Shown here in pieces: positions 17,500 through 26,474 of a DNA stretch of 64,000 bases (position 1 is its first letter; each line of letters starts with the position of its first letter). Made by a program: the position numbers and the translations under genes. The stretch comes from Arthrobacter sp. NIO-1057. Lineage in GTDB: Bacteria > Actinomycetota > Actinomycetes > Actinomycetales > Micrococcaceae. The notes under the pieces were generated by a model. The model was not told the origin of the DNA, did no database searches, and was given only the letters and a program-made list of their open reading frames with translations. Location: assembly GCF_900094805.1 (NCBI RefSeq), contig NZ_FMAT01000005.1, forward strand, positions 62,001 through 126,000. Direction: 5' to 3'.

Positions 17500-20400
17500 C
17501 TATTCCATCAAGGCCAAGAAGTCATCTGCGCTCAGGGCTGCTTGCTGCCCTGCCTGGCCCTCGGCACCCAGGACGTCATTAAACAATTGGGTCTTCTTTG
17601 CCTGCAGCGCCAAGACCTTTGATTCAATGGTGTCCTTGGCAACCAAGCGGTAAACATACACTGGGTTCTGCTGACCCATGCGATGCGCTCGGTCAATAGC
17701 TTGGGCCTCGGCTGCCGGATTCCACCATGGGTCCAACAAGATGCAGTAGTCAGCAGCCGTGAGGTTGATACCAAAACCACCAGACTTCAGTGAGATGAAG
17801 AAGATCGGGAAGTCACCATCGGTGAACCCGTCAATCAGTTCCTTGCGCATAGGGGAGCTTGTTGATCCATCAAGATACCCATGATCGATTCCTAGTTCTT
17901 GGGCCACGGCTTTCGCCTTAGTCAGGAAGCTAGTGAACTGACTGAATACCAAGACCTTGTGGCCTTCAGACACGGCATCGCTCATGAGTTCGCGCAGCAA
18001 TTCCAGCTTGGCACTGGCGCCCTCACCTTCACCGACCAATGACGGATCTAGGGCCAGCTGACGTAGCAATGTGAGAGACTGCAGGATCTTGAAACGGTTG
18101 GAATCAACGTCATCAACCAACCCCAGGACTTCTTGGCGCACTCGTTGGAAACGGCGATCATAGGCTTTGCGATGGCTTGGTTCCAGCTCCACTTCCAGAA
18201 TCTGTTCCGTCTTGGCAGGTAGTTCCGGGACTACTTGTTCCTTGGTACGTCGAAGGACAAAAGGACGCAAACGGCTCTTGAGCCGGTCCAGTCGCTCTTT
18301 GTCCCCGTCGGATATTTGCTTCTGGTAGTTGTCCTTGAACGCGTTGTGGCCACCTAGGAGACCCGGAGCTGCCAGGGATACTAACGCCCACAGTTCCATC
18401 AGGTTGTTCTCCATCGGAGTACCAGTCACAACAAACTTGCATGGAACGGGTAGCTGTCGAGCTTGTTTGTATCCCTTGGAAGTATGGTTCTTCAGTTGCT
18501 GGGCTTCATCCATGATCAACACGGAGAATCCAGCAGCTTCAAACTCCTCATAGGACAGTCGGAAGATTGCATAACTGGTAACGATCAGCTGGGCATCGCC
18601 CAACTGCTCTGCAACGCTCTGGCCAGACTTCTTTGAGGTGGAGGTTATCCCACGCGTTTTAAGTTGTGGCGCGAAGCGGTGTGCCTCATTAATCCAGTTC
18701 CCGACCACGGAGGTCGGTGCCAGCACGAGGAATTTCTGATCCGGGTTCTCTATACGAGCCTGTTCAAGGCAAGCCAACAGCTGGACGGTTTTTCCTAGGC
18801 CCATGTCGTCTGCCAACACGCCACCCAACGAGTGGGTTCTCAAGAAGTTCAGCCATGCCACTCCCTGTTCTTGATAGGGACGCAGGCTGGCTCTAAAACT
18901 CTCAGGTAGCTCTACCTTTTGGAGCTCTTCACCGCTGGTGAGCTCATTCATGTTCTGTAACCACTGGCTATGTTGAGCCTCGATAATTCCCAGGTCCAGT
19001 AGTTCCTGCCACCAGTCAAGGCTCAACTTGTGAACTCGAATGGTATTGCCTTCGACCTTGCCTAGTTCGCCGGCTTCGTCGATCAGCTGTCGCAGTTGCG
19101 CGAAATCTTCGCTAGCGATGGGAATGACGGTCATGTCATCAAGAATGAGATAGTCCAGATGTAAAGTTAGCGCAGAAAGTAGCAGCGCAAATGGCACCTT
19201 AATATCATCGATCGTGACCTCGACCGTTAGGTCAAACCAGTCTCCGGTATTTTCGCCGGCTTCAATGTTCACCGTGGCAGGAGCATCAATGAGTCGATAC
19301 TCGGGCAAGTCATTGTTGGCTTCGATCAGGATGTCTGGATGTTCTTCTAAAAAGGGCAGGGTGTACAGCATGAAGTCGATGGACTCGTCGATGGACAGTT
19401 TCCGATCTTCATAGATCCCACGAGAGTTAATGGGTCCTAGCGAAGAGTCGTCGCCTAGTTTGTCATTAATCGAGTCGATGATTTCTTTTTCAACGCTTCG
19501 CTGCCTGCTCGTCTTAGTTGGGTACTTCCAGGTGTAGTGCAGGCTCACCGACTCCGCATTGCTCGATACTCGCAGTCGAAGTGCCGGGCGGGGTGCTGCA
19601 GGAATATCGTAAGAAACATCGGCACTTTTTAGTGGTGCCAACTGTCGCATGCGTTCCAGATGGGAATCTTCAAAACGTCCCACATCTGAAGAAGGAATGA
19701 ACTGAACGCCGGAGGCCATGAAGGTGGCGAGTTCAGGTGAAACTGGTTCGGCAAATTCTGCCAGTCCCCATTCCTTGGACTTGTCCAAGGCCTTGGCCGA
19801 GTATGCAAGGAGAGTCGGTGGATTGCCAATGGGCAGCAAGTGCGTATGCTCCGGCTCAGGTCCTTTAAGGATCCCTTCAACGGTCAGACCATTTTCACCA
19901 CGACGCATGTCCAAGTATGCGTGAGCCTGGGTCTCGCTAAAGGTCACTGCTACTTTGCCTGAAGTTAGACCATTGATGATCTCAACCCCAGCTGCGCGTA
20001 GCTCAGCAAATGCTTCTAGTAGGTCTTTGCCGGGCAGTTCCATCAGGGAGACCCAGTCTGTGGCATCCCACACGTGGCCGAATTTCTGCTTTTGAGCTTG
20101 CTCTCGCAGTCGATTCAATTCCATAACAGCACGGCGCTGTGCACGAGGAAAGCGTTCGTCAAAAGCTACAGATTTCCAGCTGACTCCTGATTGCACCCAT
20201 GGGCTCTTGGCACCGCGTTTAGCAGGCCGAGCTTGAAGGGTCAGCAAGTCGTCACTGCCATAACGAGGGGTACTGATGAATTTCAGGATCAAGCCCAGCG
20301 GTTCCTGAACGATGTCCTCTTCGTCTTGCTCCACCGGTAATAGTCGATTGAGGTTGCGCTCCCATTGGGGTATGGCGTTACGCCGCCAAGCGAATGGGTC

Positions 20401-20724
20401 AGCTTCACTATCTGAAATGATCAATGGATCATATTCGTCATTGACGATCTCTAAAAGTAGCGCGGCAATATCGGAGCAAGAACGCTGGCCCGGGTGGCCA
20501 TCACAATATCCATCGAATTCAATGCTATCGCTAACAAGGCGAAAGGATGCCAACACTTCGCGGCCCACAACTACACCTGAGACGCGTACACTTCTGCCTT
20601 CGTGATAACGGTAGACGTCGTGAACTAGGCCCGCTTTGTAGTACATCTGCCCTGCACGAAGTTCGTCGTCGGTCACCAGTAAATCCAGTGATTCGTAGTC
20701 GAGTTGGAATTCCAAGTTCGCCAT
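17500..20724 (-). CDS. SNF2-family DEAD/DEAH-box helicase with degenerate SWIM-like N-terminus
   Basis: A 1074-residue ATPase. The N-terminal 550 residues are the bacterial SNF2-associated region, beginning with a SWIM-like zinc finger. The SNF2 core follows: Walker A DDMGLGKTVQ (about residue 640), Walker B box DEAQ (about 737), VTGTPMENNLMELW, then the helicase C domain with VFSQFTSF, DGSTSSPMRK, SLKSGGFGINLTAAD and the arginine finger region AIDRAHRMGQ. Bacterial members remodel protein-DNA or RNA polymerase complexes. In the zinc finger only two of the four usual ligands remain (GYC and CSD in place of CxC and CxH), so zinc binding is doubtful. It stands alone on the minus strand, flanked by unrelated genes. 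Confidence 0.92.
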   Translation of the reverse strand: MANLEFQLDYESLDLLVTDDELRAGQMYYKAGLVHDVYRYHEGRSVRVSGVVVGREVLASFRLVSDSIEFDGYCDGHPGQRSCSDIAALLLEIVNDEYDPLIISDSEADPFAWRRNAIPQWERNLNRLLPVEQDEEDIVQEPLGLILKFISTPRYGSDDLLTLQARPAKRGAKSPWVQSGVSWKSVAFDERFPRAQRRAVMELNRLREQAQKQKFGHVWDATDWVSLMELPGKDLLEAFAELRAAGVEIINGLTSGKVAVTFSETQAHAYLDMRRGENGLTVEGILKGPEPEHTHLLPIGNPPTLLAYSAKALDKSKEWGLAEFAEPVSPELATFMASGVQFIPSSDVGRFEDSHLERMRQLAPLKSADVSYDIPAAPRPALRLRVSSNAESVSLHYTWKYPTKTSRQRSVEKEIIDSINDKLGDDSSLGPINSRGIYEDRKLSIDESIDFMLYTLPFLEEHPDILIEANNDLPEYRLIDAPATVNIEAGENTGDWFDLTVEVTIDDIKVPFALLLSALTLHLDYLILDDMTVIPIASEDFAQLRQLIDEAGELGKVEGNTIRVHKLSLDWWQELLDLGIIEAQHSQWLQNMNELTSGEELQKVELPESFRASLRPYQEQGVAWLNFLRTHSLGGVLADDMGLGKTVQLLACLEQARIENPDQKFLVLAPTSVVGNWINEAHRFAPQLKTRGITSTSKKSGQSVAEQLGDAQLIVTSYAIFRLSYEEFEAAGFSVLIMDEAQQLKNHTSKGYKQARQLPVPCKFVVTGTPMENNLMELWALVSLAAPGLLGGHNAFKDNYQKQISDGDKERLDRLKSRLRPFVLRRTKEQVVPELPAKTEQILEVELEPSHRKAYDRRFQRVRQEVLGLVDDVDSNRFKILQSLTLLRQLALDPSLVGEGEGASAKLELLRELMSDAVSEGHKVLVFSQFTSFLTKAKAVAQELGIDHGYLDGSTSSPMRKELIDGFTDGDFPIFFISLKSGGFGINLTAADYCILLDPWWNPAAEAQAIDRAHRMGQQNPVYVYRLVAKDTIESKVLALQAKKTQLFNDVLGAEGQAGQQAALSADDFLALME

Positions 20725-21003
20725 CCATAGGTAGTGCGTTTCAGCGGATTGCTACCCTCCATCCTATCGACGGGCAGGGACACGACGGGCATGACGAAAC
20801 GTTAAGTGGATACTTTACTGAGCATAGTTTCGAGAGCTACAAAGGAAGTACTGAATCACGAGTTCCGCTCATAACAGCCCTGGCTGAGTGGACGGCAACC
20901 CTCTAGGCCATTGTGCGGGGTGCCCCAGGTGAAGATTCGATGCTTCTTGAAATCCAAGAGCGTAAACGATGGCGCCCCTGCGCCAGAAAGGGGATGATTC
21001 CCC

Positions 21004-21555
21004 ATGCCTAACGCAACCACCAAACTCTCCGTCGCCGAAGACCGTGCACAGCGCCTGCAAGAAGCAGGGGCCGGTTGGGGCGAACGAATTTATGCCGCTC
21101 CCGACAGCGCTAAATTGACCTTCAGCGTTCAGGGCGAAGGCTTCGATTCTGTGGCCACGAACATCCAAGCCGGCAAGCACACTTTCACCGTCGATGAACC
21201 CGCCGCGCTTGGCGGTAGTGACGTAGCGGCCAGCCCTGTCGAGTATGCGCTGGCGGCACTGGTCTCTTGCCAAGTTGTGGTGTATCGACTCTACGCAGAG
21301 AGCCTCGGTATCCAGGTAGACGATGTACAGATCACCGCCGACGGGCAGCTCGACGTTCGCGGGCTCTTAGGCATTGACACCTCGATCCGCCCGGGCTTCT
21401 CCTCGGTAGACCTCAAGGTGCAAATCGCCGGTCCAGAATCTGCCGAACGCTACGAAGAACTGCGCCAAGCCGTGGATGCTCACTGCCCGGTGCTTGATCT
21501 TTTCGCCAATCCGGTCCCAGTGACCACTTCGGTGCAGATCACTGAAGCTAACTAG
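21004..21555 (+). CDS. OsmC/Ohr-family peroxide-reducing protein
   Basis: A 183-residue OsmC-fold protein with the two redox cysteines: Cys89 in YALAALVSCQVVVYR and Cys161 in DAHCPVLDLF. These proteins reduce organic hydroperoxides using lipoyl or small thiols. The N-terminal extension (about 40 residues) before the core is longer than in classical Ohr; the DVAASPVEYALAAL segment is typical of the OsmC-like general branch rather than Ohr. GGGGATGATTCCCC lies just before the ATG but no strong AGGAG. Terminator follows. No regulator such as OhrR is adjacent, the nearest MarR being 3.5 kb away behind the helicase. Confidence 0.85.
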   Translation: MPNATTKLSVAEDRAQRLQEAGAGWGERIYAAPDSAKLTFSVQGEGFDSVATNIQAGKHTFTVDEPAALGGSDVAASPVEYALAALVSCQVVVYRLYAESLGIQVDDVQITADGQLDVRGLLGIDTSIRPGFSSVDLKVQIAGPESAERYEELRQAVDAHCPVLDLFANPVPVTTSVQITEAN

Positions 21556-21574
21556 CCTGGCCTGAGTCAAAAAT

Positions 21575-21614
21575 GCGGGGGTGGTCTTCCAATTGGAAGG
21601 CCACCCCCGCGTTT
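21575..21614 (+). terminator. Terminator between the OsmC gene and idnD
   Basis: A continuous 18-base stem (21575-21592 with 21593-21610) with one G-U pair, followed by GTTTT on the plus strand and preceded by TTTTTGACT on the minus-strand reading side (TCAAAAA at 21567-21573). It can serve both converging genes. Confidence 0.85.
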
Positions 21615-21628
21615 TAACTAGCTCAGGT

Positions 21629-22684
21629 CTACTTGTCTAGGAAGTTCAACAGAACCTTACCCGAGCTTGAGGAATCCTTGGCCGTTTCAAACGCCTCAAG
21701 ACCGTCAGCCACCGGGAACTCGTGGGTGACCGCAGCGGAGATCTGTAGGGAGCCGTCGGCGAGAGCCGCAAGTACCTCATCGATTTCATCGTTGAAGCGG
21801 AAGGAACCAACCAGTTCCAGTTCACGAGTAATCGCCAAAGAGATCAAAGCTGGCTGCTCACCGGTTGGCAGCAATCCAACCATGACGACGCGTCCCCCAC
21901 GCACGGCACCGCGTACTGCCGAGGCCAAACCACGGTAGTTTCCGCTGGCCTCAATCACCACGTCTGCACGCACCTGCGAAATGGCCTCCAGGTCATCGGC
22001 ACGCAAGGTGGACGTGGCACCGAGCTGAGTTGCGATCTCCAGTGGCTTCTCGTGCATATCTACTGCAACAATTTCACTGGCTCCAGCACGCTTGAGCACC
22101 GCGATAGCCAATGCGCCGATCGGGCCGGCACCAATGACCAGCGCCTTCTTGCCAGCAACCTCGCCGGAGCGCGACACCGCGTGCCAGGCTACTGCTGCCG
22201 GTTCCGCCAAAGCTGCATCGCGCAATGACAGGCCCTCGGGAAGTTCACGCAGCATCCGTGCTGGCAGATTCACTTCGTGGGCAAAAGCTCCCTCGGTGTG
22301 CGGGTAACGGGCCGCGGAGCCGAGGTAGGTGCATCCAGGCGCGAGGTTTGGGCGCTCTGATGGGTATGGCTCGCCGGTTTCCCTGGGGGTGGCCGGGTGT
22401 ACGGCAACCTTGGTTCCGGCTGCTGGGCCAGTGCCATCGGCAGCTGCTTGAAGCACGGTGCCGACAATCTCATGGCCGAGGATCATCGGGGCTTTAAGAA
22501 TTGATTCGCCGGCAGCTCCATGGCTCCAGTAGTGCAGGTCGGATCCGCAGATACCACCGTAGGCAATGGCGATGCGGGCCTCATCGGCCGCGGGAGCTGC
22601 CAGATCGATCTGCTCAATGCGTAGGTCACCAGCGGCGTGAGCGACAACGGCTACGGTGCTAGTAGCTAAGGTATTAGACGACAA
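21629..22684 (-). CDS. idnD: L-idonate 5-dehydrogenase (zinc alcohol dehydrogenase family)
   Basis: A 351-residue medium-chain dehydrogenase that oxidises L-idonate to 5-keto-D-gluconate. Catalytic zinc ligands are in GGICGSDLHYWSHGAAG and LGHEIVG; the Rossmann motif is VIGAGPIGALAI. The CTYLGSAARYPHTEGAFAHEV segment is characteristic of idonate dehydrogenases. The structural-zinc cysteine loop is absent, as in this subgroup. Translation starts at TTG 22684 inside the end of idnO (11-base overlap); GGAGG stands eight bases upstream of the TTG, so this unusual start is well supported and implies coupling. Confidence 0.88.
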   Translation of the reverse strand: MSSNTLATSTVAVVAHAAGDLRIEQIDLAAPAADEARIAIAYGGICGSDLHYWSHGAAGESILKAPMILGHEIVGTVLQAAADGTGPAAGTKVAVHPATPRETGEPYPSERPNLAPGCTYLGSAARYPHTEGAFAHEVNLPARMLRELPEGLSLRDAALAEPAAVAWHAVSRSGEVAGKKALVIGAGPIGALAIAVLKRAGASEIVAVDMHEKPLEIATQLGATSTLRADDLEAISQVRADVVIEASGNYRGLASAVRGAVRGGRVVMVGLLPTGEQPALISLAITRELELVGSFRFNDEIDEVLAALADGSLQISAAVTHEFPVADGLEAFETAKDSSSSGKVLLNFLDK

Positions 22685-23444
22685 CGCTCATGCCTCCGTC
22701 GATGAAAATGGTTTGACCGTTGACGTAGTTAGAACCATCCGAAGCCAGCCATACTGCTGGTCCAGCCAGATCTTCCACGGTGCCCCAACGAGCAGCTGGT
22801 GTACGTCCAAGAATCCACGAGTTGAACTTCTCATCGTCCACCAGGTTCTGGGTCATTTCGGTGTGGATGTAGCCCGGCGCGATGCCGTTAATCTGCAGGC
22901 CGGAAGCTGCCCATTCTGCGGTCATCGCGCGGGTGAGGTTGCGCAGGCCGCCCTTGGCAGCGGTGTAAGCAGAAATCGTTGGGCGAGCCAGATCGGTTTG
23001 TACCGAGCAGATGTTGATGATCTTGCCTTCGCCGCGTTCCACCATGCCACGGGCGACTTCGCGACCCACCAAGAAGGCGCTGGTCAGGTTCGTATCGATA
23101 ACTCGTTGCCAGTCAGCAACTTCTAGGTCAAGCATCGGGACACGGTGCTGGATTCCTGCGTTGTTGATCAGGATGCGGACGGAACCGATGTTCTTTTCAA
23201 TGGCGGCGATGTTCTCACGAACTGCGGCGTCATCTGTGACGTCAAAGCAGACGCTGTGGACTCGGTCAGCGCCGTAGCGGGTGCTGAAGTCGGCGGCTGT
23301 TTCGGCTAGTCGTTGTTCATCGCGGCCATGCAAGATAACGGTGGCGCCAGCGTCGGCCAATGCGCCAGCAAGTTCGCGGCCAATGCCGCGGGAAGAGCCC
23401 GTTACCAGGGCTAGTCGTCCGGATAGGTCAAATAGTTGACTCAT
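22674..23444 (-). CDS. idnO: Gluconate 5-dehydrogenase (short-chain dehydrogenase)
   Basis: A 256-residue SDR with the cofactor loop TGSSRGIG (residues 15-22), NNAG (94-97) and the catalytic Ser147, Tyr160 and Lys164 (SVQTDLARPTISAYTAAK). Length and the RxxGRDEQRL and APGYIHTEMTQNLVDD segments match gluconate 5-dehydrogenases, which reduce 5-ketogluconate to D-gluconate. With idnD it makes a two-step L-idonate to gluconate route, and the gntP permease at 1.1 kb could supply substrate. A perfect 17-base palindrome lies 20 bases before the start. No gluconate kinase is in the window. Confidence 0.88.
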   Translation of the reverse strand: MSQLFDLSGRLALVTGSSRGIGRELAGALADAGATVILHGRDEQRLAETAADFSTRYGADRVHSVCFDVTDDAAVRENIAAIEKNIGSVRILINNAGIQHRVPMLDLEVADWQRVIDTNLTSAFLVGREVARGMVERGEGKIINICSVQTDLARPTISAYTAAKGGLRNLTRAMTAEWAASGLQINGIAPGYIHTEMTQNLVDDEKFNSWILGRTPAARWGTVEDLAGPAVWLASDGSNYVNGQTIFIDGGMSVVV

Positions 23445-23463
23445 GAATTCCCTCGCATGAAGT

Positions 23464-23480
23464 GTCGATGGTACATCGAC
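23464..23480. promoter_or_regulatory. Palindromic operator candidate before idnO
   Basis: GTCGATG-GTA-CATCGAC is a perfect 7-3-7 inverted repeat ending 20 bases before the idnO start codon. Its place between promoter and start fits repression. GntR/FadR or LacI-type proteins are the likely binders; no regulator gene is adjacent, so the protein is unknown. Confidence 0.5.
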
Positions 23481-23703
23481 GGGAACTCATCACTGGGGTA
23501 AACCAGCGCATACATCCGAAAAGTAGCCCCGTCGCTCCCTCAAAACATATCAGACTTATGACGCGCGTAACACCTAAAAGTCGGATTTATGAACTTGTGA
23601 ACTTTAGTGCTCTCTGCCATTAGGTCCGCAAAAAGCATCGAGAAAAGAGCCATTAATGTCAGAAACCCGGGGACGCAATGGCCCCGGGCATCATCGAAAA
23701 ACG

Positions 23704-23922
23704 CTACCAGCGCAGTCCATGTCCGAAGCGGTACACCGGGTCTTCGGTATCGAAGGGCACGTCCTCCCGCGCAGCGAGGACCGCTGCATCCGAGCACGGA
23801 ATATCAAAGGGCAGTTTACCTGACACTTTGGCGGCCCCGGTGGCAGCGTCCAGCAGCACCTCGTCCGACACCCCAAACGTCCCGAACAACGCCGCCAGTG
23901 GCAGTTCCGGACAGGGCCACAC
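23704..23922 (-). pseudogene. C-terminal remnant of a GH3 beta-glucosidase
   Basis: About 60 codons, read on the minus strand, match the end of family GH3 beta-glucosidases: FGVSDEVLLDAATGAAKVSG, KLPFDIP, REDVPFDTEDPVYRFGHGLRW followed by a stop. The rest of the enzyme (usually 600-900 residues) is missing. The fragment starts abruptly inside the sequence where the upstream MFS frame breaks off, so a deletion has joined the two. No start codon or ribosome-binding site belongs to it. It cannot make an active enzyme. Confidence 0.8.
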
Positions 23923-24903
23923 TCACCAGGTACATCATCAGATCATCGATGAAGGCGGTGAGTACCAAGCTGGTGATCATCAGGCCGATAGAGACGAACA
24001 GGGTGCTGCCATAGGATCCGCGGCGCGAAACGAACATCCCCACCGCCCATGACGCCGATGCCATGAGCACCAGAGAAAACATGGCGGTCATCAGTGAAAG
24101 CTGCGTCGCGTCCTCAACACTCATCTTTAGTCGGAGCATGATGAAGAACAGCCCGAAACCGCCGACCAGCGTATAGCCGGTCTGCATGATGAAGCGCTGC
24201 CGGTCCAGGAAAGCGAAATTCGAGGCCTGTCGCGGGTCAAACATGAAGGAGGTGAAGATTCCGCTAAGGCTCATGCGCGGGGTGTTCATCATCGCTGGCA
24301 TGGGGTCTTTGACGATCAGGCAGGTGATCACGACGATAACCGCGGCAAGTGCCGGCATCGCTAAGAACATGATCGGCAGGCTGCCTGCACCCAGCGCCGC
24401 GATCGCGTAAGCCGAGAGTGACCCCAGTGCCGAGGCGGCTCCGAAGATCCCGGAGGCTTTGTCCCGTTCATGATCGGGGATCTGATCGGCAAGCATCGCG
24501 TTCAGTGAGGCGAAGACCGCGTTATATCAGGCCTGAGTCAGGGCCCAGGCGATGACGAGCATTGTAATACTGGTAGAAACCACCATCAGTCCCGAGGCGA
24601 GCAGACCTACCAGGATGCCACCAAAAATCCAGCGGCGGCGCCGGCCAAACCGGCTCCTGATGCGGTCCGAGAGCCCTCCAAACAATGGGTTGGTGATCAG
24701 CGCGGTGGCACCGCCGACCGCGGTGACCAGTGCAACGGATGCTTCTTCTGTCCGCTCGGGACCAGTTCAAGCACCTTCAATGACAGCGCGGCGGCCATCG
24801 GGGCGACCAGCGCGCCGAAGGTGGCGAATTCAATCAATGCCAACAGAGAGATTTTCCAGATGGATGAACGCTGTGCGGGCGGGGCGGCAGTGTTGCGTGG
24901 CAT
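23900..24903 (-). pseudogene. Broken MFS sugar transporter (frameshift, internal stop, lost C-terminus)
   Basis: The original start ATG 24903 begins MPRNTAAPPAQRSSIWK and a first membrane helix. Near 24743-24747 a one-base deletion (AAGAA where AAGGAA is expected) shifts the frame; the correct frame resumes with EASVALVTAVGG, then the MFS loop GGLSDRIRSRFGRRRRWIFG. An in-frame TGA at 24527-24529 interrupts after ALTQA, and the frame continues YNAVFASLNAMLADQIPDHERDKASG for about 200 more codons. It ends where GH3 sequence begins near 23.9 kb. Actinobacterial MFS transporters of this type sit beside GH3 glucosidases and TetR regulators, as here. Three independent lesions make function very unlikely. 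Confidence 0.85.
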
Positions 24904-24982
24904 TCCGGATCCTTTCGAATGAATGATGGCGCGAAGTGGCGACAACATCAATAGGAACAGTGCGAAACGACGCGAAAAATAA

Positions 24983-25002
24983 AACCTAGTGACCACTAGG
25001 TT
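24983..25002. promoter_or_regulatory. Palindromic TetR operator
   Basis: AACCTAGTG-AC-CACTAGGTT is a perfect 9-2-9 inverted repeat located 80 bases before the dead MFS start and 48 bases before the TetR start. Position and symmetry are those of a TetR-family operator controlling both directions. Confidence 0.75.
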
Positions 25003-25049
25003 ATCTTTCCGACCCCTAACTGTTCACCGGTAAATGACACAATGAACCC

Positions 25050-25673
25050 ATGCAACAAACAGGCGACGGTCGAGCCCAACGAGGCCTAGAGCGTCGCGAA
25101 AGAATCCTAGAAGCGGCGGTTCGCCGCTTTGCTCGACGCGGATACGAAGGCACTCGCATCGCCGATATCGCCAAGGACGCGGGCATGACCGACGCCGGAC
25201 TGATCCATCACTTCCCCTCAAAAGAAAAGCATTTCCTGGCTGTCATTGGGCGCCGCGAAGAGGTCTATGCACCGGTGACCGGCAGCTTTGAATCGGTGGC
25301 CGAATTCCTACACGCGCTGATCGCCTCGGTAAATGCTGCCTGCGCTGAACCAGAATATTTACGCTTCCGCGCCATGTTCAGCGGTGCCGGAACGATCGAA
25401 AATAACCCCGCCACCACCCACCTTGAAGGTCGGCTCCGCTTGGCAGTCGAACGCTTGGTTCCACTTTTTGCCGAAGGCATTAGGCGCGGCGAACTACTTC
25501 CCGACCAGCAGCCACTAGCCATGGTGCTGCATATTCTGGCGCTGAATGACGGTCTTCGCGCGCAGTGGGGGCAGGCTCCGGACCTGATTGATTACGCGGG
25601 CACCTTCGAAACCTCGATCGCGACTGCCTATCGTGCATTCTCCGGGCGCTCGCTGCCGCAGGCCCGTGGATAA
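25050..25673 (+). CDS. TetR-family transcriptional regulator
   Basis: A 207-residue TetR protein. The N-terminal HTH spans about residues 14-60 (ERILEAAVRRFARRGYEGTRIADIAKDAGMTDAGLIHHFPSKEKHF), followed by an all-helical ligand domain. The frame is intact although the divergent MFS/GH3 locus it should control is destroyed. There is no AGGAG before ATG 25050; CACAAT lies six bases upstream and could be a -10, giving a leaderless message. In related actinobacteria such TetR proteins repress beta-glucoside uptake and hydrolysis genes. It may persist through autoregulation, or act on other loci. Confidence 0.88.
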   Translation: MQQTGDGRAQRGLERRERILEAAVRRFARRGYEGTRIADIAKDAGMTDAGLIHHFPSKEKHFLAVIGRREEVYAPVTGSFESVAEFLHALIASVNAACAEPEYLRFRAMFSGAGTIENNPATTHLEGRLRLAVERLVPLFAEGIRRGELLPDQQPLAMVLHILALNDGLRAQWGQAPDLIDYAGTFETSIATAYRAFSGRSLPQARG

Positions 25674-25717
25674 CGGCTGATATTCGTCGAACCTCAGCCT
25701 CCACGGGCAAAAAATAA

Positions 25718-25740
25718 GGCCCCACAAGGGGCCAAACTTT
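25718..25740. terminator. Bidirectional terminator between tetR and the lldR-type gene
   Basis: GGCCCC (25718-25723), loop ACAA, GGGGCC (25728-25733). Rightward it is followed by AAACTTTTT; leftward by TTATTTTTT. It separates two converging genes and can stop both. Confidence 0.85.
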
Positions 25741-26448
25741 TTAGCGTGTCTGCGAATAGAACCAGTTGATGTGCTCTTCGAGCAGTTGAGCTGCGCGCTC
25801 GCGCTGGTTGGTCGCGAAGGCGTGATGGATGGCCTTGTGTTGGCGACGCAGAACCCTGACTATCGGTTGCCACGATTCATCATCTGGAATGGACGCGGCA
25901 ACATAGTCACTAATGGAGTTGCGCAGTGATTCCATCATGGATTCCACCACAGCGTTGCCAGCCATGGAGGCGAGCAAGACGTGGAACTCTGCGTCAATGC
26001 GGTGGAAGGCTTCACGCGAGAGTTGGGCATCATCCATACGCATGATCAGCACCGCGGTGCGGTCAATGACCTGTTGCGCGTGGATGGGATCGCGCGGGTT
26101 CATCTGTGCTGCCCAGGTTTCTAGCAGAATGCGGGATTCAACAATCTCGCGCACGTTAATCCCCTTGGCCGCCAGGTGCAGGCGCAAGGCTTGAGAAATT
26201 CCGGCCGAAGGATTGGAGACAATCACTGCCCCGGAATTCGGACCGGACCCCGTGGAAGTCTTAATGATGCCCATCACGTCAAGGATGCGGATGGCGTCGC
26301 GTACCGAAGCACGGGAGATCCCATGTTGCTCCGCGAGCGCACGTTCACCGGGAAGTTGATCTCCCACGGATAACTTCTCAGTGCGCAAATCTTCCTCAAT
26401 GGCTTGAAGAACAATCTGGTACGCACGCGGAGCTGGGTTTACTGGCAT
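25741..26448 (-). CDS. lldR: GntR/FadR-family regulator of lactate utilisation (LldR-type)
   Basis: A 235-residue protein with a winged helix at residues 5-75 (LPGERALAEQHGISRASVRDAIRIL) and an FCD domain with the metal-ligand pattern around DAEFHVLLASMAGNAV and RRQHKAIHHAF. It lies next to the lactate permease gene in the same direction, separated by about 26 bases. The three TGGTCNGACCA palindromes before lldP and lldE match the FadR-family operator pattern and are its probable targets. L-lactate is the expected inducer. The ribosome-binding site is weak, and it may be expressed partly by read-through from lldP. Confidence 0.88.
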   Translation of the reverse strand: MPVNPAPRAYQIVLQAIEEDLRTEKLSVGDQLPGERALAEQHGISRASVRDAIRILDVMGIIKTSTGSGPNSGAVIVSNPSAGISQALRLHLAAKGINVREIVESRILLETWAAQMNPRDPIHAQQVIDRTAVLIMRMDDAQLSREAFHRIDAEFHVLLASMAGNAVVESMMESLRNSISDYVAASIPDDESWQPIVRVLRRQHKAIHHAFATNQRERAAQLLEEHINWFYSQTR

Positions 26449-26474
26449 CGGATCTATTTTAGCCGTTCACTTGG

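Noticed and set aside
23530-24903. Mobile element causing the MFS/GH3 damage
   Set aside because: No transposase fragment, terminal inverted repeats or target duplication found; small deletions and a point change explain it.
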